Assembly (NCBI GenBank): GCA_032191485.1
Contig: JAVDOI010000007.1
Span: 1,032,001-1,096,000 of the forward strand
Direction: 5' to 3'
Source of the DNA: Leptoclinus maculatus
Taxonomy: Eukaryota > Chordata > Actinopteri > Perciformes > Stichaeidae
DNA: 64,000 bases
Shown: piece after piece, positions 21,930-32,609 of the stretch
Layout of the letters: each line of letters starts with the position of its first letter
How positions within the stretch are numbered: the first letter of the stretch is position 1
Notes under the pieces: generated by a model
What the model was told of the DNA's origin: nothing
Database searches by the model: none
The model's input: the letters and a program-made list of their open reading frames with translations, nothing else
Position numbers and translations under genes: made by a program

Positions 21930-24230
21930 ACTACCAAAGCGTTACATCTCTGAAAACACCGGTGAACTATTTATTCAGAAGTTCTCCTCCACACCAGCCC
22001 TCTCTTGCATCTCAGTCAATGAGCTTGTAGATAGCTTCAATTCTAAAAAACGTTATTGATGCCATTGCACCCACTAAAGTGAAGGTTGTCTCAGGTAAGC
22101 AAAGATCTCCTTGGAGAAATGCTACGCTGGTCAGAATAGAGAAACGAGAGTGTCGGAAAGCTGAGCGCAGGTGGCGAAAAACAAATCTCCAGGTTCACTG
22201 TGACATCTATAAAGAGAGACTTCACAATTATAATTTGGAACTTAGAAATGGAAGGCAGTCCTTCTTCTCTGACATCATAACCAAAAATAATAACAATACA
22301 CGCACCTTATTTGCTACTGTCGACAGGCTAACAAACCCTCCAGTGTCAGTAGCTGCTGAGCTCCAATCCACCTGGGCATGCAATCGATTTGCCTCCTTTT
22401 TTACTGACAACATTCAGAAAATTAGACAAGCAGTCAGTGCCTCCACACCAACCACAGGATATGTGTTGTCCCCATCTCTGAATAACATCCATTCAAATAT
22501 CATGACACAATTTCATTCAATCGACCGTAGAAGCCTAGAAGACATTATACAACATCTGAAGTCATCCTCCTGCTGCTTGGATATTCTACTAACACGCTTT
22601 TTCAAAAAGTATTTCAAGCTGCATGACCACTGATCTTTTACAAATTGTAAACACATCCCTTCTCTCAGGTGTCTTCCCACAAGCCCTAAAAACTGCAGTT
22701 ATTAACCCACTCCTAAAGAAGGTTAATTTAGACTCCGCAACAATGAAACATTATAGGCCAATATCAAACCTCCCATTTTTAAGTAAAATAATTGAAAAAG
22801 CGTTTTTTCAACAGCTGAACAACTTCTTGGCCGTAAATAAGTGTTTTGATGTCTTCCAGTCAGGCTTTGGACAGCACCACAGTACTGAAACTGCTCTTGT
22901 TAAGGTTTTCAACGACATCCACTTAAACACAGACAATGGCAGAATTTCAGTCTTAGTATTACTAGATCTCAGTGCTGCATTCGACACGGTCGACCATGAC
23001 ATACTACTAGAAAGACTAAAACTCTGGGTGGGACTCTCTGGCACAGCACTCAACTGGTTTGAATCCTACTTGAAGGACCGAGAATACTTTGTGTCTGTAG
23101 CTAATTACACATCAGAGCTGACTAAAATGACATGTGGTGTTCCCCAAGGTTCAATACTGGGGCCTCTTCTGTTCAACATCTACATGCTTCCACTAGCTCA
23201 GATTATGGAAAACAACAAAGTGTGTTATCATAATTATGCAGACGACACACAAATCTACATAACTATATCACCAGGGGACTATAATCCCATACAAGGGCTG
23301 GTAAATGCATTGAACAAATCAACAACTGGATGTGCCAGAATTTTCCAAGGACGAACGATTGAAAGTCAGTGCTCAGCTTCAATCACTGATGTTAAAAACC
23401 TCAAACCAAGCCAGAAATCTAGGTGTAGTTATGGATTCAGATCTCAACCTGAACAGCCATATCAAGACAATGACTAAATCAGCCTCCTATCACCTGAAGA
23501 ATATATCAAGGATTAGAGGACTTATGTCTCAACAGGATTTTGAAAAACTTGTCCATGCATTTATCTTCAGTCGACTGGACTACTGTAACGGTGTGTTTAC
23601 AGGTCTCTGTAACAAGTCAATCAGAAAGCTGCAGCTGATTCAGAACGCTGCAGCTCGAGTCCTCACTAAGACAAAGAAAGTGGATCACATCACTCCAGTT
23701 CTGAGGTCTTTGCACTGGCTTCCTGTCCAACAAAGAATTGACTTTAAAATCCTGCTGTTGGTTTATAAAGCACTGAATGGTTTAGGGCCAAAATACATCT
23801 CTGATCTGCTGCTACCTTATGAACCATCCCGACCCCTTAGGTCGTCTGGGACCGGTCTACTTTCTGTTCCCAGAGTCAGAACTAAACATGGAGAAGCAGC
23901 GTTCAGTTTTTCTGCTCCAAATATCTGGAACAAAGTCCCAGAAAGCTGCAGGTCTGCTGAGACCCTCAGCTCCTTTAAATCAAGACTGAAGACTTTTCTG
24001 TTTGCTGCCTTTAATTGAACCAGGTTCAAGGATATTAATCAATCTCCTGCATTTCTGCATTTTACTACTGTATTTTATTTCTTACACTGCTTTTTAATGT
24101 TTTAATGACTGTTTTTGAATCTCCTTTTCTTTTGCCTAATGTTTTGATGCTTTTAATGGTTTTATGTGAAGCACTTAGAATTACCTTGTTGTTGAAATGT
24201 GCTATACAAATAAACTTGCCTTGCCTTGCC
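21930..24230 (+). mobile_element. Second L2-type LINE, 5'-truncated, broken frames
   Basis: The plus strand begins within the endonuclease-RT linker (about 21,930; left border uncertain between 21,840 and 21,940). It holds three overlapping frames: 22,079 to 22,633 (linker), 22,623 to 23,477 (RT with FRPISNLPF-like, LLDLSAAFDTVDH, CGVPQGSILGPLLFN and NYADDTQI) and 23,332 to 24,018 (C-terminal region, SRLDYCNGVF, LHWLPV). It ends in tgctatacaaataaacttgccttgccttgcc, a typical tail with TTGCC repeats. A different L2 subfamily from the element at 5,868. It lies against duplicated flank (24,231) shared with copy B. Confidence 0.88.
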
Positions 24231-24430
24231 AATAGAAACGCATGGATGGTTGAGCTCTGTAGCAGTTGGGAGTGTGTCCTCTGGATGGCGCTATCACCTC
24301 AGCACATCATCTCTGCAGCAGATTGTCCTTGAGACTAATTCAGAGTCCCGTGCTGCTGACGTGGACCTCAGACGCCTCACCAGTTCTTTGTGTTCAGGTA
24401 TATTTTACACTGTTGGCTCGTTTGATTGTG
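24231..24430. other. End of the A/B duplicated block, then a TG microsatellite
   Basis: Matches 55,861 to about 56,035 (atgcatggatggttgagctc-like start, ctgctgacgtggacctcaga, tgtattttacactgttggct). It is the farthest trace of the tandem duplication. A (TG)n run follows at 24,463 to 24,484. Confidence 0.75.
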
Positions 24431-24530
24431 TCTGAAGATCTTACTGTCACTTTATTAAAGGGTGTGTATGTGTGTGTGTGTGTACATAATATAACATGAA
24501 GCATGAGCACCATTAATAAAGATTATAAAG

Positions 24531-25063
24531 TGTAACAGAGTTAATGATTCCACTTGCCATCACTGGCCATTATTTGCCAGTTACTGTATTATTTAAGTTA
24601 TTACCAATCCATATCATTTTCATATTATTTCCTCTATTCCTGTAAATATCATTTAAAACTTATTAGTTATCACGGAGACAAGTGTGTTGTGTGTTGTGTG
24701 TAACATTAGCGCCCTCTGCTGGCCGCCGGCGGACTTTAGCGCGCGCGAGCCGCTTTCTTTAACCAGTCTGAAGAAAGCTGTCTCTGTGGTAGGTTGATCT
24801 GAGACGAGCTCCGCTGTGATATCTGTATAATTTCCTTTTTGTATATTGAACTGAAATGTCGTTTTATTTACATGTAAAACCAGTCTGAAGAAAGCTGTCT
24901 CTGTGTCTGAAGAAAGCTGTCTCTGTGAAAGCTGTCTCTGTGAAAGCTGTCTCTGTGGCTGTCTCTGTGAGCTGTGAATAAACGTCTGGTTGGATCCATA
25001 AAGTCATCAAGTGTGCCTGATTTGAAACACAACGCGAAAGAGAGAGAGTACACAACTGCTACA
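24531..25063 (+). repeat. Gypsy 5' LTR (533 bp)
   Basis: TGTAACAG...CTACA. Contains a poly-A signal (aataaacg) and tandem repeats of gaaagctgtctctgt (about 24,890 to 24,970). By eye I found no difference from the 3' LTR. Confidence 0.95.
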
Positions 25064-25064
25064 A

Positions 25065-25079
25065 TGGTGCTGTGACCCG
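25065..25079 (+). promoter_or_regulatory. Gypsy primer-binding site
   Basis: tggtgctgtgacccg starts one base after the LTR. It matches the complement of vertebrate tRNA-His 3' ends at most positions, so tRNA-His is the likely primer (inference). Confidence 0.55.
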
Positions 25080-25254
25080 TTCTTCTCCGCCGCTGGATTT
25101 CTGCTGTCTCATCGTGGGAGAGCAACTTCAACTCCGCTCAGTCGCCATTTTGTCCACAGTGCCGTGAGTCGCCATTTTGACTTGGGTTAGACTGCATAAA
25201 AAAAATTTCAATTTACACATTCTTTGATTTTGAGTTTTATGCTTTTCACTACCA

Positions 25255-26565
25255 ATGGACAGGCCTAATTTGTTTGGTATTGGTAGGGGTCGGGGTTTGT
25301 GGTTTGACTCACCATTACCAACTGTGGGTGGGCTTAGGGAGAGAAAGCCTGTAACATCTACCCCTCGTCATGCTATGGTGATTCAGAGTAAATGTGATGA
25401 CACATATGCGGCTGCTGATGTCGGATCGAGTGAGCAGTCTGCACCTTCTGTGGGTCAAGATGTAGACCATGTCCCAGTGGATGTTCTCAGTGACTTAGTG
25501 AAGCAGATAGGGACCAGTATTGGAGAGAATATTGTCTCATGTCTTAAGTCAATTTCAGCTAATGATGTCAGTGTGGCTCGTTCCACCATTGCTGATCTCT
25601 CCAATGTTAACCTAACAGTGAGCAACCACAGTTATGAGCCACACCCTTTCAGGGGGGACGGTACTGACAAAATTTCATTTTCTGAGTGGGAGGAATCTGT
25701 CAAAGTGTATCTGGTTAGGAGGGGCATTGAGGTATCTGAACAGGCAGAGGAAGTATTGAACAAGCTGCGAGGGAGGGCGAGTGATGTTGTGAAGGTTGGG
25801 CTACGTAGCAAACCATCTTTAAACTTACAGTCAGGCCCTCAACCCATTTTTGACATACTTAGACAACACTTTAGTGATAGTGTGACTTCTTTTATGCCTC
25901 TAGCCGACTTTTATGACACCAAGCCATTTCCCACTGAGACTGCTGTTGACTACTGGATTCGGCTTAACAAAGCCATTGACACGGCTGTTGAGGGACTAAA
26001 AAGACAAGACAAGACACTTGACAACCCCTCCCGTGAAGTAACGGTCATGTTCATCACTCACTGCCCTGAGCCTGAACTGTCTCTAGTCTTCAGCTGCAAG
26101 CCGCTTGAGGACTGGACAACCACTGATGTTCAAGTCCGGCTGGATGAATATCACCGTAAGAAGCGGCTCCAGCAGCGTCAGCCCACACGTCCAGTCAGTG
26201 GCTTACAATCCGCCCAGGCAGCGGATGTTCTGCACAGCCACGCTCAACCAACTGCAGCTGGTAGGCCCTTTCCAAGTGATGGTCAGTCTCTTGAGCATGT
26301 GATCACTCTTCTGGAGCGCTCGTTAAATCAAGAGTCCTCTCAGCGTTCCAGGCCGCCAAGACCCAGGAATGGCAGTCGGACCAGGTTTAGGGGTCCGTGT
26401 GTCATTTGTGGCAGCGATGACCATGACACTATGTCCCACTGTCGGAATGAACGCCTGTGCTTTCGCTGTCATGCTGCTGGACATCAAGCAGTGACTTGTT
26501 CTGTTACCCCTGGTCCTGACTCACCTGCTGTTCGATCTGGTGCCCCTGCACAGCAGGAAAACTAG
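25255..26565 (+). CDS. gag: Gypsy Gag
   Basis: 436-residue structural protein that packages element RNA. A capsid-like central region (FRGDGTDKISFSEWEESVKV) precedes a Cys-rich C-terminus. There, a first CxxC unit near residue 382 is followed by a canonical CX2CX4HX4C zinc knuckle (CFRCHAAGHQAVTC, residues 402 to 415). The start is ATG 25,255, 192 bases after the LTR. The stop TAG (26,563 to 26,565) lies inside an overlap with the pol frame, which is open from 26,520, in the -1 register. GGAAAAC directly precedes the stop and could be a slippage site. No internal break; looks functional. Confidence 0.93.
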   Translation: MDRPNLFGIGRGRGLWFDSPLPTVGGLRERKPVTSTPRHAMVIQSKCDDTYAAADVGSSEQSAPSVGQDVDHVPVDVLSDLVKQIGTSIGENIVSCLKSISANDVSVARSTIADLSNVNLTVSNHSYEPHPFRGDGTDKISFSEWEESVKVYLVRRGIEVSEQAEEVLNKLRGRASDVVKVGLRSKPSLNLQSGPQPIFDILRQHFSDSVTSFMPLADFYDTKPFPTETAVDYWIRLNKAIDTAVEGLKRQDKTLDNPSREVTVMFITHCPEPELSLVFSCKPLEDWTTTDVQVRLDEYHRKKRLQQRQPTRPVSGLQSAQAADVLHSHAQPTAAGRPFPSDGQSLEHVITLLERSLNQESSQRSRPPRPRNGSRTRFRGPCVICGSDDHDTMSHCRNERLCFRCHAAGHQAVTCSVTPGPDSPAVRSGAPAQQEN

Positions 26566-26606
26566 CTGGCCCACGCAAGGAGGGGACAAGTGGAGGGCCA
26601 GACAAA

Positions 26607-29600
26607 ATGTCCCCAATTGATGATGTTGACCGTGAATCTGTTTACTCTCAATTCTGTGCCTCAACAGATTGCGAATCCACAGTGATATTCCAGAACACAC
26701 AGAGACTGGCTGCAACAGATGACCTTTTCTACACTGGTGTGACAATCCAAGATGCTCTGGAGCTGCGTGCCATGCTAGACAGCGGCTCGATGGCCTGTTC
26801 TCTGAGTTCACGTGTGCTTCCTTTACTGGAAAAGGCCAATATTGTTTCTCCTGATTCTATCTCTCCCACATCGGTTGTTCTGATTGGATGTGGAGGGTTG
26901 AGGACGTGCCCCGTCGGAGTGTGTGAGCTTCAGATGAAAGTGTTTGACTGTCTCATCTCGGTTCCCACACTCATTGTGGATGGTCAAAGCGATGACTTGA
27001 TTCTTGGAAGCAACGTCATAAAACATCTAATTCGGGCGCTGAAGACTTCTGGAGATTTCTGGGAGAAAGTGTCACTTTCAGATCAAGCGTCAAGTGATGC
27101 AGAGGCTCTGATGCAGCTGTTGGCCACTGTGGAGAAATGGAGGGGCGGTGAGACTCCTAACAAGGTGGGCACTGTTAAACTTAAACATGCTGTGACCCTG
27201 GAGCCCTTGAAAGAACATTTGGTGTGGGGTCGTCTGCCTAGCCATAAGTGCCTCTCGGCTGGCAGCACAGTCATTGTGGAGCCAAGTAATTCACGTACAG
27301 TACCAAAAACAGTTATGGTGGGACGGATTGTGACGCCATTGTGGGGAGATGGATGGATTCCAGTGAGAGTCATTAACCCTTCCAATAAGCCAGTGACTTT
27401 GAGACGCAACTGCAAGATTGCTGACGTGTTCCCCTGTGTGGCACTTGAGGACTTTGACACGGACTACTTGTATGTAAAAGACCAAACTGACGACGTGAAA
27501 TGCAATGTGACTAAGATTGTTGACCAAGCTGACACCGGCAGTGAGAAGAGCCTGACTGTTGATTCAGAGCATTCTACACACGGATCTGGCAGCTCTGTGC
27601 TCCACGACTTAGGACTGCAGGACATTGACGTTGACTCAAGTGACCTGTCCCCATTCTGGAAGGTGAAGCTGGTTGATCTGTTGGCCAAGTATGAGTCCAT
27701 CTTTTCCCGTCACAATTTGGACTGTGGAAAGGCCAAAGACTTTGTCCACCGGATTCCACTGAGTGATAGCAGACCCTTCAGACTGCCTTATCGTCGCCTG
27801 TCTCCTTCACACTATGAGAAGTTGAGAATGGCTTTGAATGAAATGGAGGAACAGGAGATCATAAGGAAGTCTTCAAGTGAGTACGCATCACCGCTTGTTC
27901 TTGTTTGGAAAAAGAACGGAGATCTGCGGCTTTGCACAGACTTTCGTTGGCTGAACGCACGCACTGTGAAGGATGCGCATCCCTTGCCACACCAGGCAGA
28001 TGCTTTGGCTGCTCTTGGGGGGAACGCTTTCTTCTCAACCATGGACTTGACCTCTGGATACTACAATGTGGAGGTCCATGAGGAGGATAAGAAGTTCACC
28101 GCATTCACGTCTCCTTTTGGACTGTACGAGTACAACAGGCTTCCGCAGGGATTGTGCAACAGCCCAGCCACGTTCATGAGGATGATGATGGCCATCTTCG
28201 GTGATCAAAACTTCTTGAGCCTCTTGTGTTACCTGGATGACATCCTTGTCTTTGCTCCCAACGAACAGTTAGCTTTGCAGAGGCTGGAAATGGAGTTTGA
28301 GAAGCTAAAGGCGCACAACCTGAAGCTAGCTCCAAAGAAGTGCCACTTCATGCGACCGTCTGTGAAGTTCCTGGGGCATATTGTGAGTAAGGATGGCATC
28401 TCCACTGACCCAGAGAAGGTCAAGGCCATCGTTGATCTGAGTGAGAAAGATTTGATGGATGAGAGCACCAACATTCCCTCTCCATCCAAAATAAGATCGT
28501 TCCTTGGTATGGTTGGTTTTTACCAAAAGTTCTTCGAAGGATACTCGAGTATCAGCAAGCCTCTCTTTGCCTTGACATCTGGCGTGAAGAAGCCACGATA
28601 TGCCAAGGGTAAAAAGAGCTCACATGTGGCTAGGAAGTTAACTTTGGCTGACTGGACCCCCGAATGCAGTGGCGCTTTCAATACGCTGAAAAAGGCTCTG
28701 CTGGATAATGCTACCTTAGCTCATCCAGACTTCAGTGTGCCTTTCCTGCTGTCTGTTGATGCCTCATCCAATGGCCTTGGTGCAGTGTTGTCTCAACTGG
28801 CTGAGGGCGATGACGTTGCACGACCAGTGGCGTTCGCCAGCAAATCTCTCAACTACGCCCAGTCACGCTATCCAGCTCGCAGGCTAGAGTTTCTAGCGCT
28901 CAAATGGGCTGTTTGTGATAAGTTCAGCCACTGGTTGAAAGGTCACACATTCACTGCATGGACTGACAACAACCCACTGACCTACATTCTCAGTAAGCCG
29001 AAGCTTGATGCCTGCGAGCAGAGATGGGTGGCTAAGCTTGCTCCATATGACTTTCAGATCAAGTACATTCCCGGACCTAAGAATGTGGTCGCTGATGCCC
29101 TCAGCCGCGAGCCTTTTGTACAGCCAAGCTTGCTGCATCGCCTGACAAGAGTCCCCTACGGCGCACTACTACAGGAAGCAAGCGCCTTGAATTGTGACCG
29201 GGTGCAGGATGCTTTTCGTCAGTCCTGTGACCCTTCAGCCATGTTGCAGATGCATCATCACCCCACTGTGGACTCCAAGGATCCAGAGGGACTATCCCAA
29301 GATACCTGCATCTCCCCGCAGGCAGTGTCTGCTGTGCTGGAGCAGTCTTTGGACCAAGAGCGCTTACCACACCAAGCCTTCCTCTTGCCGCAACTTGTTC
29401 AGTCTATTCAACCAGGTGAGCTGTCTGATGTCCGGCCTCTGCCTAGAGATAAGCTGATGGCTATGCAGCGCGCAGACCCCTGTTTGAGTCGAGTGCTTCA
29501 CTTTGTGGAACGTCAGAGGCGCCCATCAAGACGAGAGCGTGCAGACGAGCCGGTTGAGGCTCTGCGGCTCCTCAGACATTGGGAAAAACTCACCATGAAC

Positions 29601-31226
29601 ACAGGTGTCCTGTATCGTGTTTCCAAAGATGCTGTTACAAAGAGGAAAACCTACCAGTATGTTGTACCCGCTGCGCTGAAAGAGAAGGTTCTCAAAGGTG
29701 TCCATGATGAGGCAGGTCACCAAGGCCAGAGACAAACATTCTATCTGACTAGGCAAAGGTTCTACTGGCAAGGAATGGAGAAAGACGTGGTACAGTATGT
29801 GCGATGCTGTCGTCACTGTGTGTTCAGCAAGTCTCCCGAGCCTGAGGCCAGAGCACCGCTTGAGAGCGTTACAACTTCCAGACCCCTTGAGCTGGTTTGT
29901 GTGGACTTTTGGTCCGCTGAGGACTCTTCCAACAGGTCCCTTGATGTGCTTGTGGTTACTGACCATTTTACTAAGCTGGCCCAGGCCTACCTCTGTCCCA
30001 ACCAGTCGGCTAAGGTTGTCGCTCAACAACTCTGGAACAACTTTTTCTGTGTGTATGGCTTTCCTGAACGTGTACACTCAGATCAAGGAGCTAACTTTGA
30101 GAGCAGTCTGATTGAGGAGATGCTCCTAGTTGCTGGTGTTGAAAAATCTCATACAACACCTTACCACCCCATGGGCAACGGAGCTGTTGAGAGGTTCAAT
30201 CGCACGCTTGGAAATATGATCAGAGCGCTCCCACCAAGGGCCAAGCACCGATGGCCACAGCAGCTGAAATCTCTCACCTTCTCCTACAACTCGACAGTGC
30301 ATGAGACCACAGGCTTTGCCCCATTCCAACTGATGTTTGGCAGGACCCCTAGGCTGCCTGTTGACTTGATGTTTGACTCTGTCCTTTTGGATGATCAGGT
30401 GGTGGATTATGATGCATATGTGCAGTGTCTCCAGCGGGATTTGGCAGAAGCTATGAAAGTTGCTCAGTTATCCACCACAAAGCAGCAGCAGAGGCAGACT
30501 GACCTTTACAACAGGAGGCTTAAAGGTGCCCCTGTGGATGTTGGCGACAGAGTCCTGTTAGCTAACAATGGCAAACGAGGAAAAAGGAAACTAGCTGACC
30601 GATGGGAGAAACACCTCTACACTGTTGTGGCAAAACAAGAGAACACGCATACCTTCAGGATCAGGAACTGTGCCACAGGCCAGGAGAAAGTGGTCCACAG
30701 GAATCTTATCATGCCTGTGAACTTCCTGCCTCTACCGACTGAGTCTGAAGATGGTGGTTCTTGTGGCAGTGATCTGGCCACTGGGGCTACGGACAACTCC
30801 CTGCAGGGTGATGATGTGGACTCTGTTGCACTGCCTTCCTGTGCACCTGAGGACAGGACTGTGTCATGGGTCTCTAGACTTCCAGCCTCCACTGGAGATC
30901 AGCTGACTGCTTTAGTGGATGTTCCTGTTGTTGAGGACTTGGAAGAGACTGATGAGAGACCAGGCCAAATTGGTTCTTGTGACCTGCCTGTTGACATGGA
31001 CTGTCCTGCTGACCTGACTGACTCTCGACCTGTTACTTCTGTGCCTTCGCTTGTCAGCCAGCCTTCTGACGTTGGTTCTCTTGTCGGATCAGGTGCAGAG
31101 TGTACTCGACCTGACACCGCTTGCAGTGAGGAGACACTAGGAGTAAGAACTAGGTGTGGTAGGGCTGTTAGACCTGTTTTGAGGCTTATTCAGCAAATGC
31201 ACCAGAAGGTTCTTGCAGGGTTCTAA
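26607..31226 (+). CDS. pol: Gypsy Pol (protease, RT, RNase H, integrase)
   Basis: 1,539 codons from the first Met, with no interruption. Protease: LDSGSMACSLS (DSG at residues 58 to 60). RT: motif A MDLTSGYYNVEV, motif B RLPQGLCNSPATF, motif C YLDDILVF near residue 542. RNase H: LLSVDASSNGLGAVLSQ and FTAWTDNNPLTYIL. Integrase: HDEAGHQG...CCRHC zinc domain near 1,031 to 1,072, then VCVDFW, HSDQGANFES and NGAVERFNR (DDE). A chromatin- or DNA-binding C-terminal part with GDRVLLAN follows. The frame is open upstream to 26,520, so synthesis as a Gag-Pol fusion by -1 frameshift is likelier than initiation at this ATG. All catalytic motifs are intact. Confidence 0.95.
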   Translation: MSPIDDVDRESVYSQFCASTDCESTVIFQNTQRLAATDDLFYTGVTIQDALELRAMLDSGSMACSLSSRVLPLLEKANIVSPDSISPTSVVLIGCGGLRTCPVGVCELQMKVFDCLISVPTLIVDGQSDDLILGSNVIKHLIRALKTSGDFWEKVSLSDQASSDAEALMQLLATVEKWRGGETPNKVGTVKLKHAVTLEPLKEHLVWGRLPSHKCLSAGSTVIVEPSNSRTVPKTVMVGRIVTPLWGDGWIPVRVINPSNKPVTLRRNCKIADVFPCVALEDFDTDYLYVKDQTDDVKCNVTKIVDQADTGSEKSLTVDSEHSTHGSGSSVLHDLGLQDIDVDSSDLSPFWKVKLVDLLAKYESIFSRHNLDCGKAKDFVHRIPLSDSRPFRLPYRRLSPSHYEKLRMALNEMEEQEIIRKSSSEYASPLVLVWKKNGDLRLCTDFRWLNARTVKDAHPLPHQADALAALGGNAFFSTMDLTSGYYNVEVHEEDKKFTAFTSPFGLYEYNRLPQGLCNSPATFMRMMMAIFGDQNFLSLLCYLDDILVFAPNEQLALQRLEMEFEKLKAHNLKLAPKKCHFMRPSVKFLGHIVSKDGISTDPEKVKAIVDLSEKDLMDESTNIPSPSKIRSFLGMVGFYQKFFEGYSSISKPLFALTSGVKKPRYAKGKKSSHVARKLTLADWTPECSGAFNTLKKALLDNATLAHPDFSVPFLLSVDASSNGLGAVLSQLAEGDDVARPVAFASKSLNYAQSRYPARRLEFLALKWAVCDKFSHWLKGHTFTAWTDNNPLTYILSKPKLDACEQRWVAKLAPYDFQIKYIPGPKNVVADALSREPFVQPSLLHRLTRVPYGALLQEASALNCDRVQDAFRQSCDPSAMLQMHHHPTVDSKDPEGLSQDTCISPQAVSAVLEQSLDQERLPHQAFLLPQLVQSIQPGELSDVRPLPRDKLMAMQRADPCLSRVLHFVERQRRPSRRERADEPVEALRLLRHWEKLTMNTGVLYRVSKDAVTKRKTYQYVVPAALKEKVLKGVHDEAGHQGQRQTFYLTRQRFYWQGMEKDVVQYVRCCRHCVFSKSPEPEARAPLESVTTSRPLELVCVDFWSAEDSSNRSLDVLVVTDHFTKLAQAYLCPNQSAKVVAQQLWNNFFCVYGFPERVHSDQGANFESSLIEEMLLVAGVEKSHTTPYHPMGNGAVERFNRTLGNMIRALPPRAKHRWPQQLKSLTFSYNSTVHETTGFAPFQLMFGRTPRLPVDLMFDSVLLDDQVVDYDAYVQCLQRDLAEAMKVAQLSTTKQQQRQTDLYNRRLKGAPVDVGDRVLLANNGKRGKRKLADRWEKHLYTVVAKQENTHTFRIRNCATGQEKVVHRNLIMPVNFLPLPTESEDGGSCGSDLATGATDNSLQGDDVDSVALPSCAPEDRTVSWVSRLPASTGDQLTALVDVPVVEDLEETDERPGQIGSCDLPVDMDCPADLTDSRPVTSVPSLVSQPSDVGSLVGSGAECTRPDTACSEETLGVRTRCGRAVRPVLRLIQQMHQKVLAGF

Positions 31227-31683
31227 TGTTTTCTGTTCTGTGGTTTAATGTACTTGGTGGAGGTGACATTTTCTTCGCCTCTTTTTCTGATGGTATTAGA
31301 ACCTGTGAGACCACTGGTAGTGTGTAACTCTGGATAGGTTGTGAGTGTACTGTATTTAATGTATTTATTATGTGATATCTGGTGACTTAACATGTAGATG
31401 GGCATGTTTTCCTATGGGTGCTGAAAGGACTTGCTACCCTTTCTCATTCTAATTCTTCAGGAATAGTCATTGACTGGACTACTTGGTATCCATATTCTGA
31501 ACAGTACTGTACATTTTTCTCTCAATTTTTGTTTTTAAATGGTCAATCTTACCTGGTATGTTCCTGTTTGGTGGTGTTCTCATGGCATTTGTCAAGTATT
31601 TTTGTTGAGTTTTTTTTTTTTTATTTAATTGTATTTATTTATTTTTTTGGTTGGATGAGCAAGTGGAGATCAGTAGGGGGGAA
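31227..31683 (+). other. Gypsy 3' untranslated region and polypurine tract
   Basis: AT-rich, non-coding, ending in agtaggggggaa (31,672 to 31,683), the plus-strand primer. Confidence 0.8.
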
Positions 31684-32216
31684 TGTAACAGAGTTAATGA
31701 TTCCACTTGCCATCACTGGCCATTATTTGCCAGTTACTGTATTATTTAAGTTATTACCAATCCATATCATTTTCATATTATTTCCTCTATTCCTGTAAAT
31801 ATCATTTAAAACTTATTAGTTATCACGGAGACAAGTGTGTTGTGTGTTGTGTGTAACATTAGCGCCCTCTGCTGGCCGCCGGCGGACTTTAGCGCGCGCG
31901 AGCCGCTTTCTTTAACCAGTCTGAAGAAAGCTGTCTCTGTGGTAGGTTGATCTGAGACGAGCTCCGCTGTGATATCTGTATAATTTCCTTTTTGTATATT
32001 GAACTGAAATGTCGTTTTATTTACATGTAAAACCAGTCTGAAGAAAGCTGTCTCTGTGTCTGAAGAAAGCTGTCTCTGTGAAAGCTGTCTCTGTGAAAGC
32101 TGTCTCTGTGGCTGTCTCTGTGAGCTGTGAATAAACGTCTGGTTGGATCCATAAAGTCATCAAGTGTGCCTGATTTGAAACACAACGCGAAAGAGAGAGA
32201 GTACACAACTGCTACA
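31684..32216 (+). repeat. Gypsy 3' LTR (533 bp)
   Basis: Same length and, by eye, same sequence as the 5' LTR, implying a recent insertion. Confidence 0.95.
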
Positions 32217-32609
32217 AAAGCATGGTTTGTGAAATGGAGAAAGGAGATCAGTTGCTAAAGTTTTGCTCAACTGCTTTTTATTCTACAACCCTGTGTTGCA
32301 TCATGACAATAAATTATCCTTGAATCCTTAAATGTGAAAGTACAATATAAATATTTAGTCCCTAAAAATCAATGATTACTTGTGGTGAATAGGGATTAAT
32401 TAATCAATATTGATCAAAAATATTTGTGATTATCATTTGGGCCATAATTGTGCAGGCAGAGTGGGAAATGAATAAGAACAACATCAACATCCATCCACAA
32501 GCATTCATCACAAAATAATATCCAAAAAATCAGAGAGTGAAAATACTAGAAGTATTTAGAGAGTTTTACCTTCACAGTAACTTAGAGACACTAATACAGG
32601 ACGAGTCTC
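32217..32609. other. No gene recognised
   Basis: AT-rich. A short aataaattatcc signal-like word lies near 32,310. No coding or RNA feature. Confidence 0.4.

Larger units (their letters stand above)
24531..32216 (+). mobile_element. Ty3/Gypsy LTR retrotransposon, apparently intact
   Basis: 7,686-bp element with LTRs at both ends, flanked by AAAG (24,527 to 24,530 and 32,217 to 32,220). A primer-binding site at 25,065 (tggtgctgtgacccg) resembles the 3' end of tRNA-His. The polypurine tract agtaggggggaa lies directly before the 3' LTR. Gag and Pol are long, unbroken frames. The protease, RT, RNase H, integrase order is that of Ty3/Gypsy. It sits next to duplicated NLR flank of copy A and has no counterpart in B. 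Confidence 0.95.

Noticed and set aside
24864..25131. Minus-strand frames repeated at 32,017 to 32,208
   Set aside because: They are antisense to the gypsy LTR repeats and occur in both LTRs only because the LTRs are identical.
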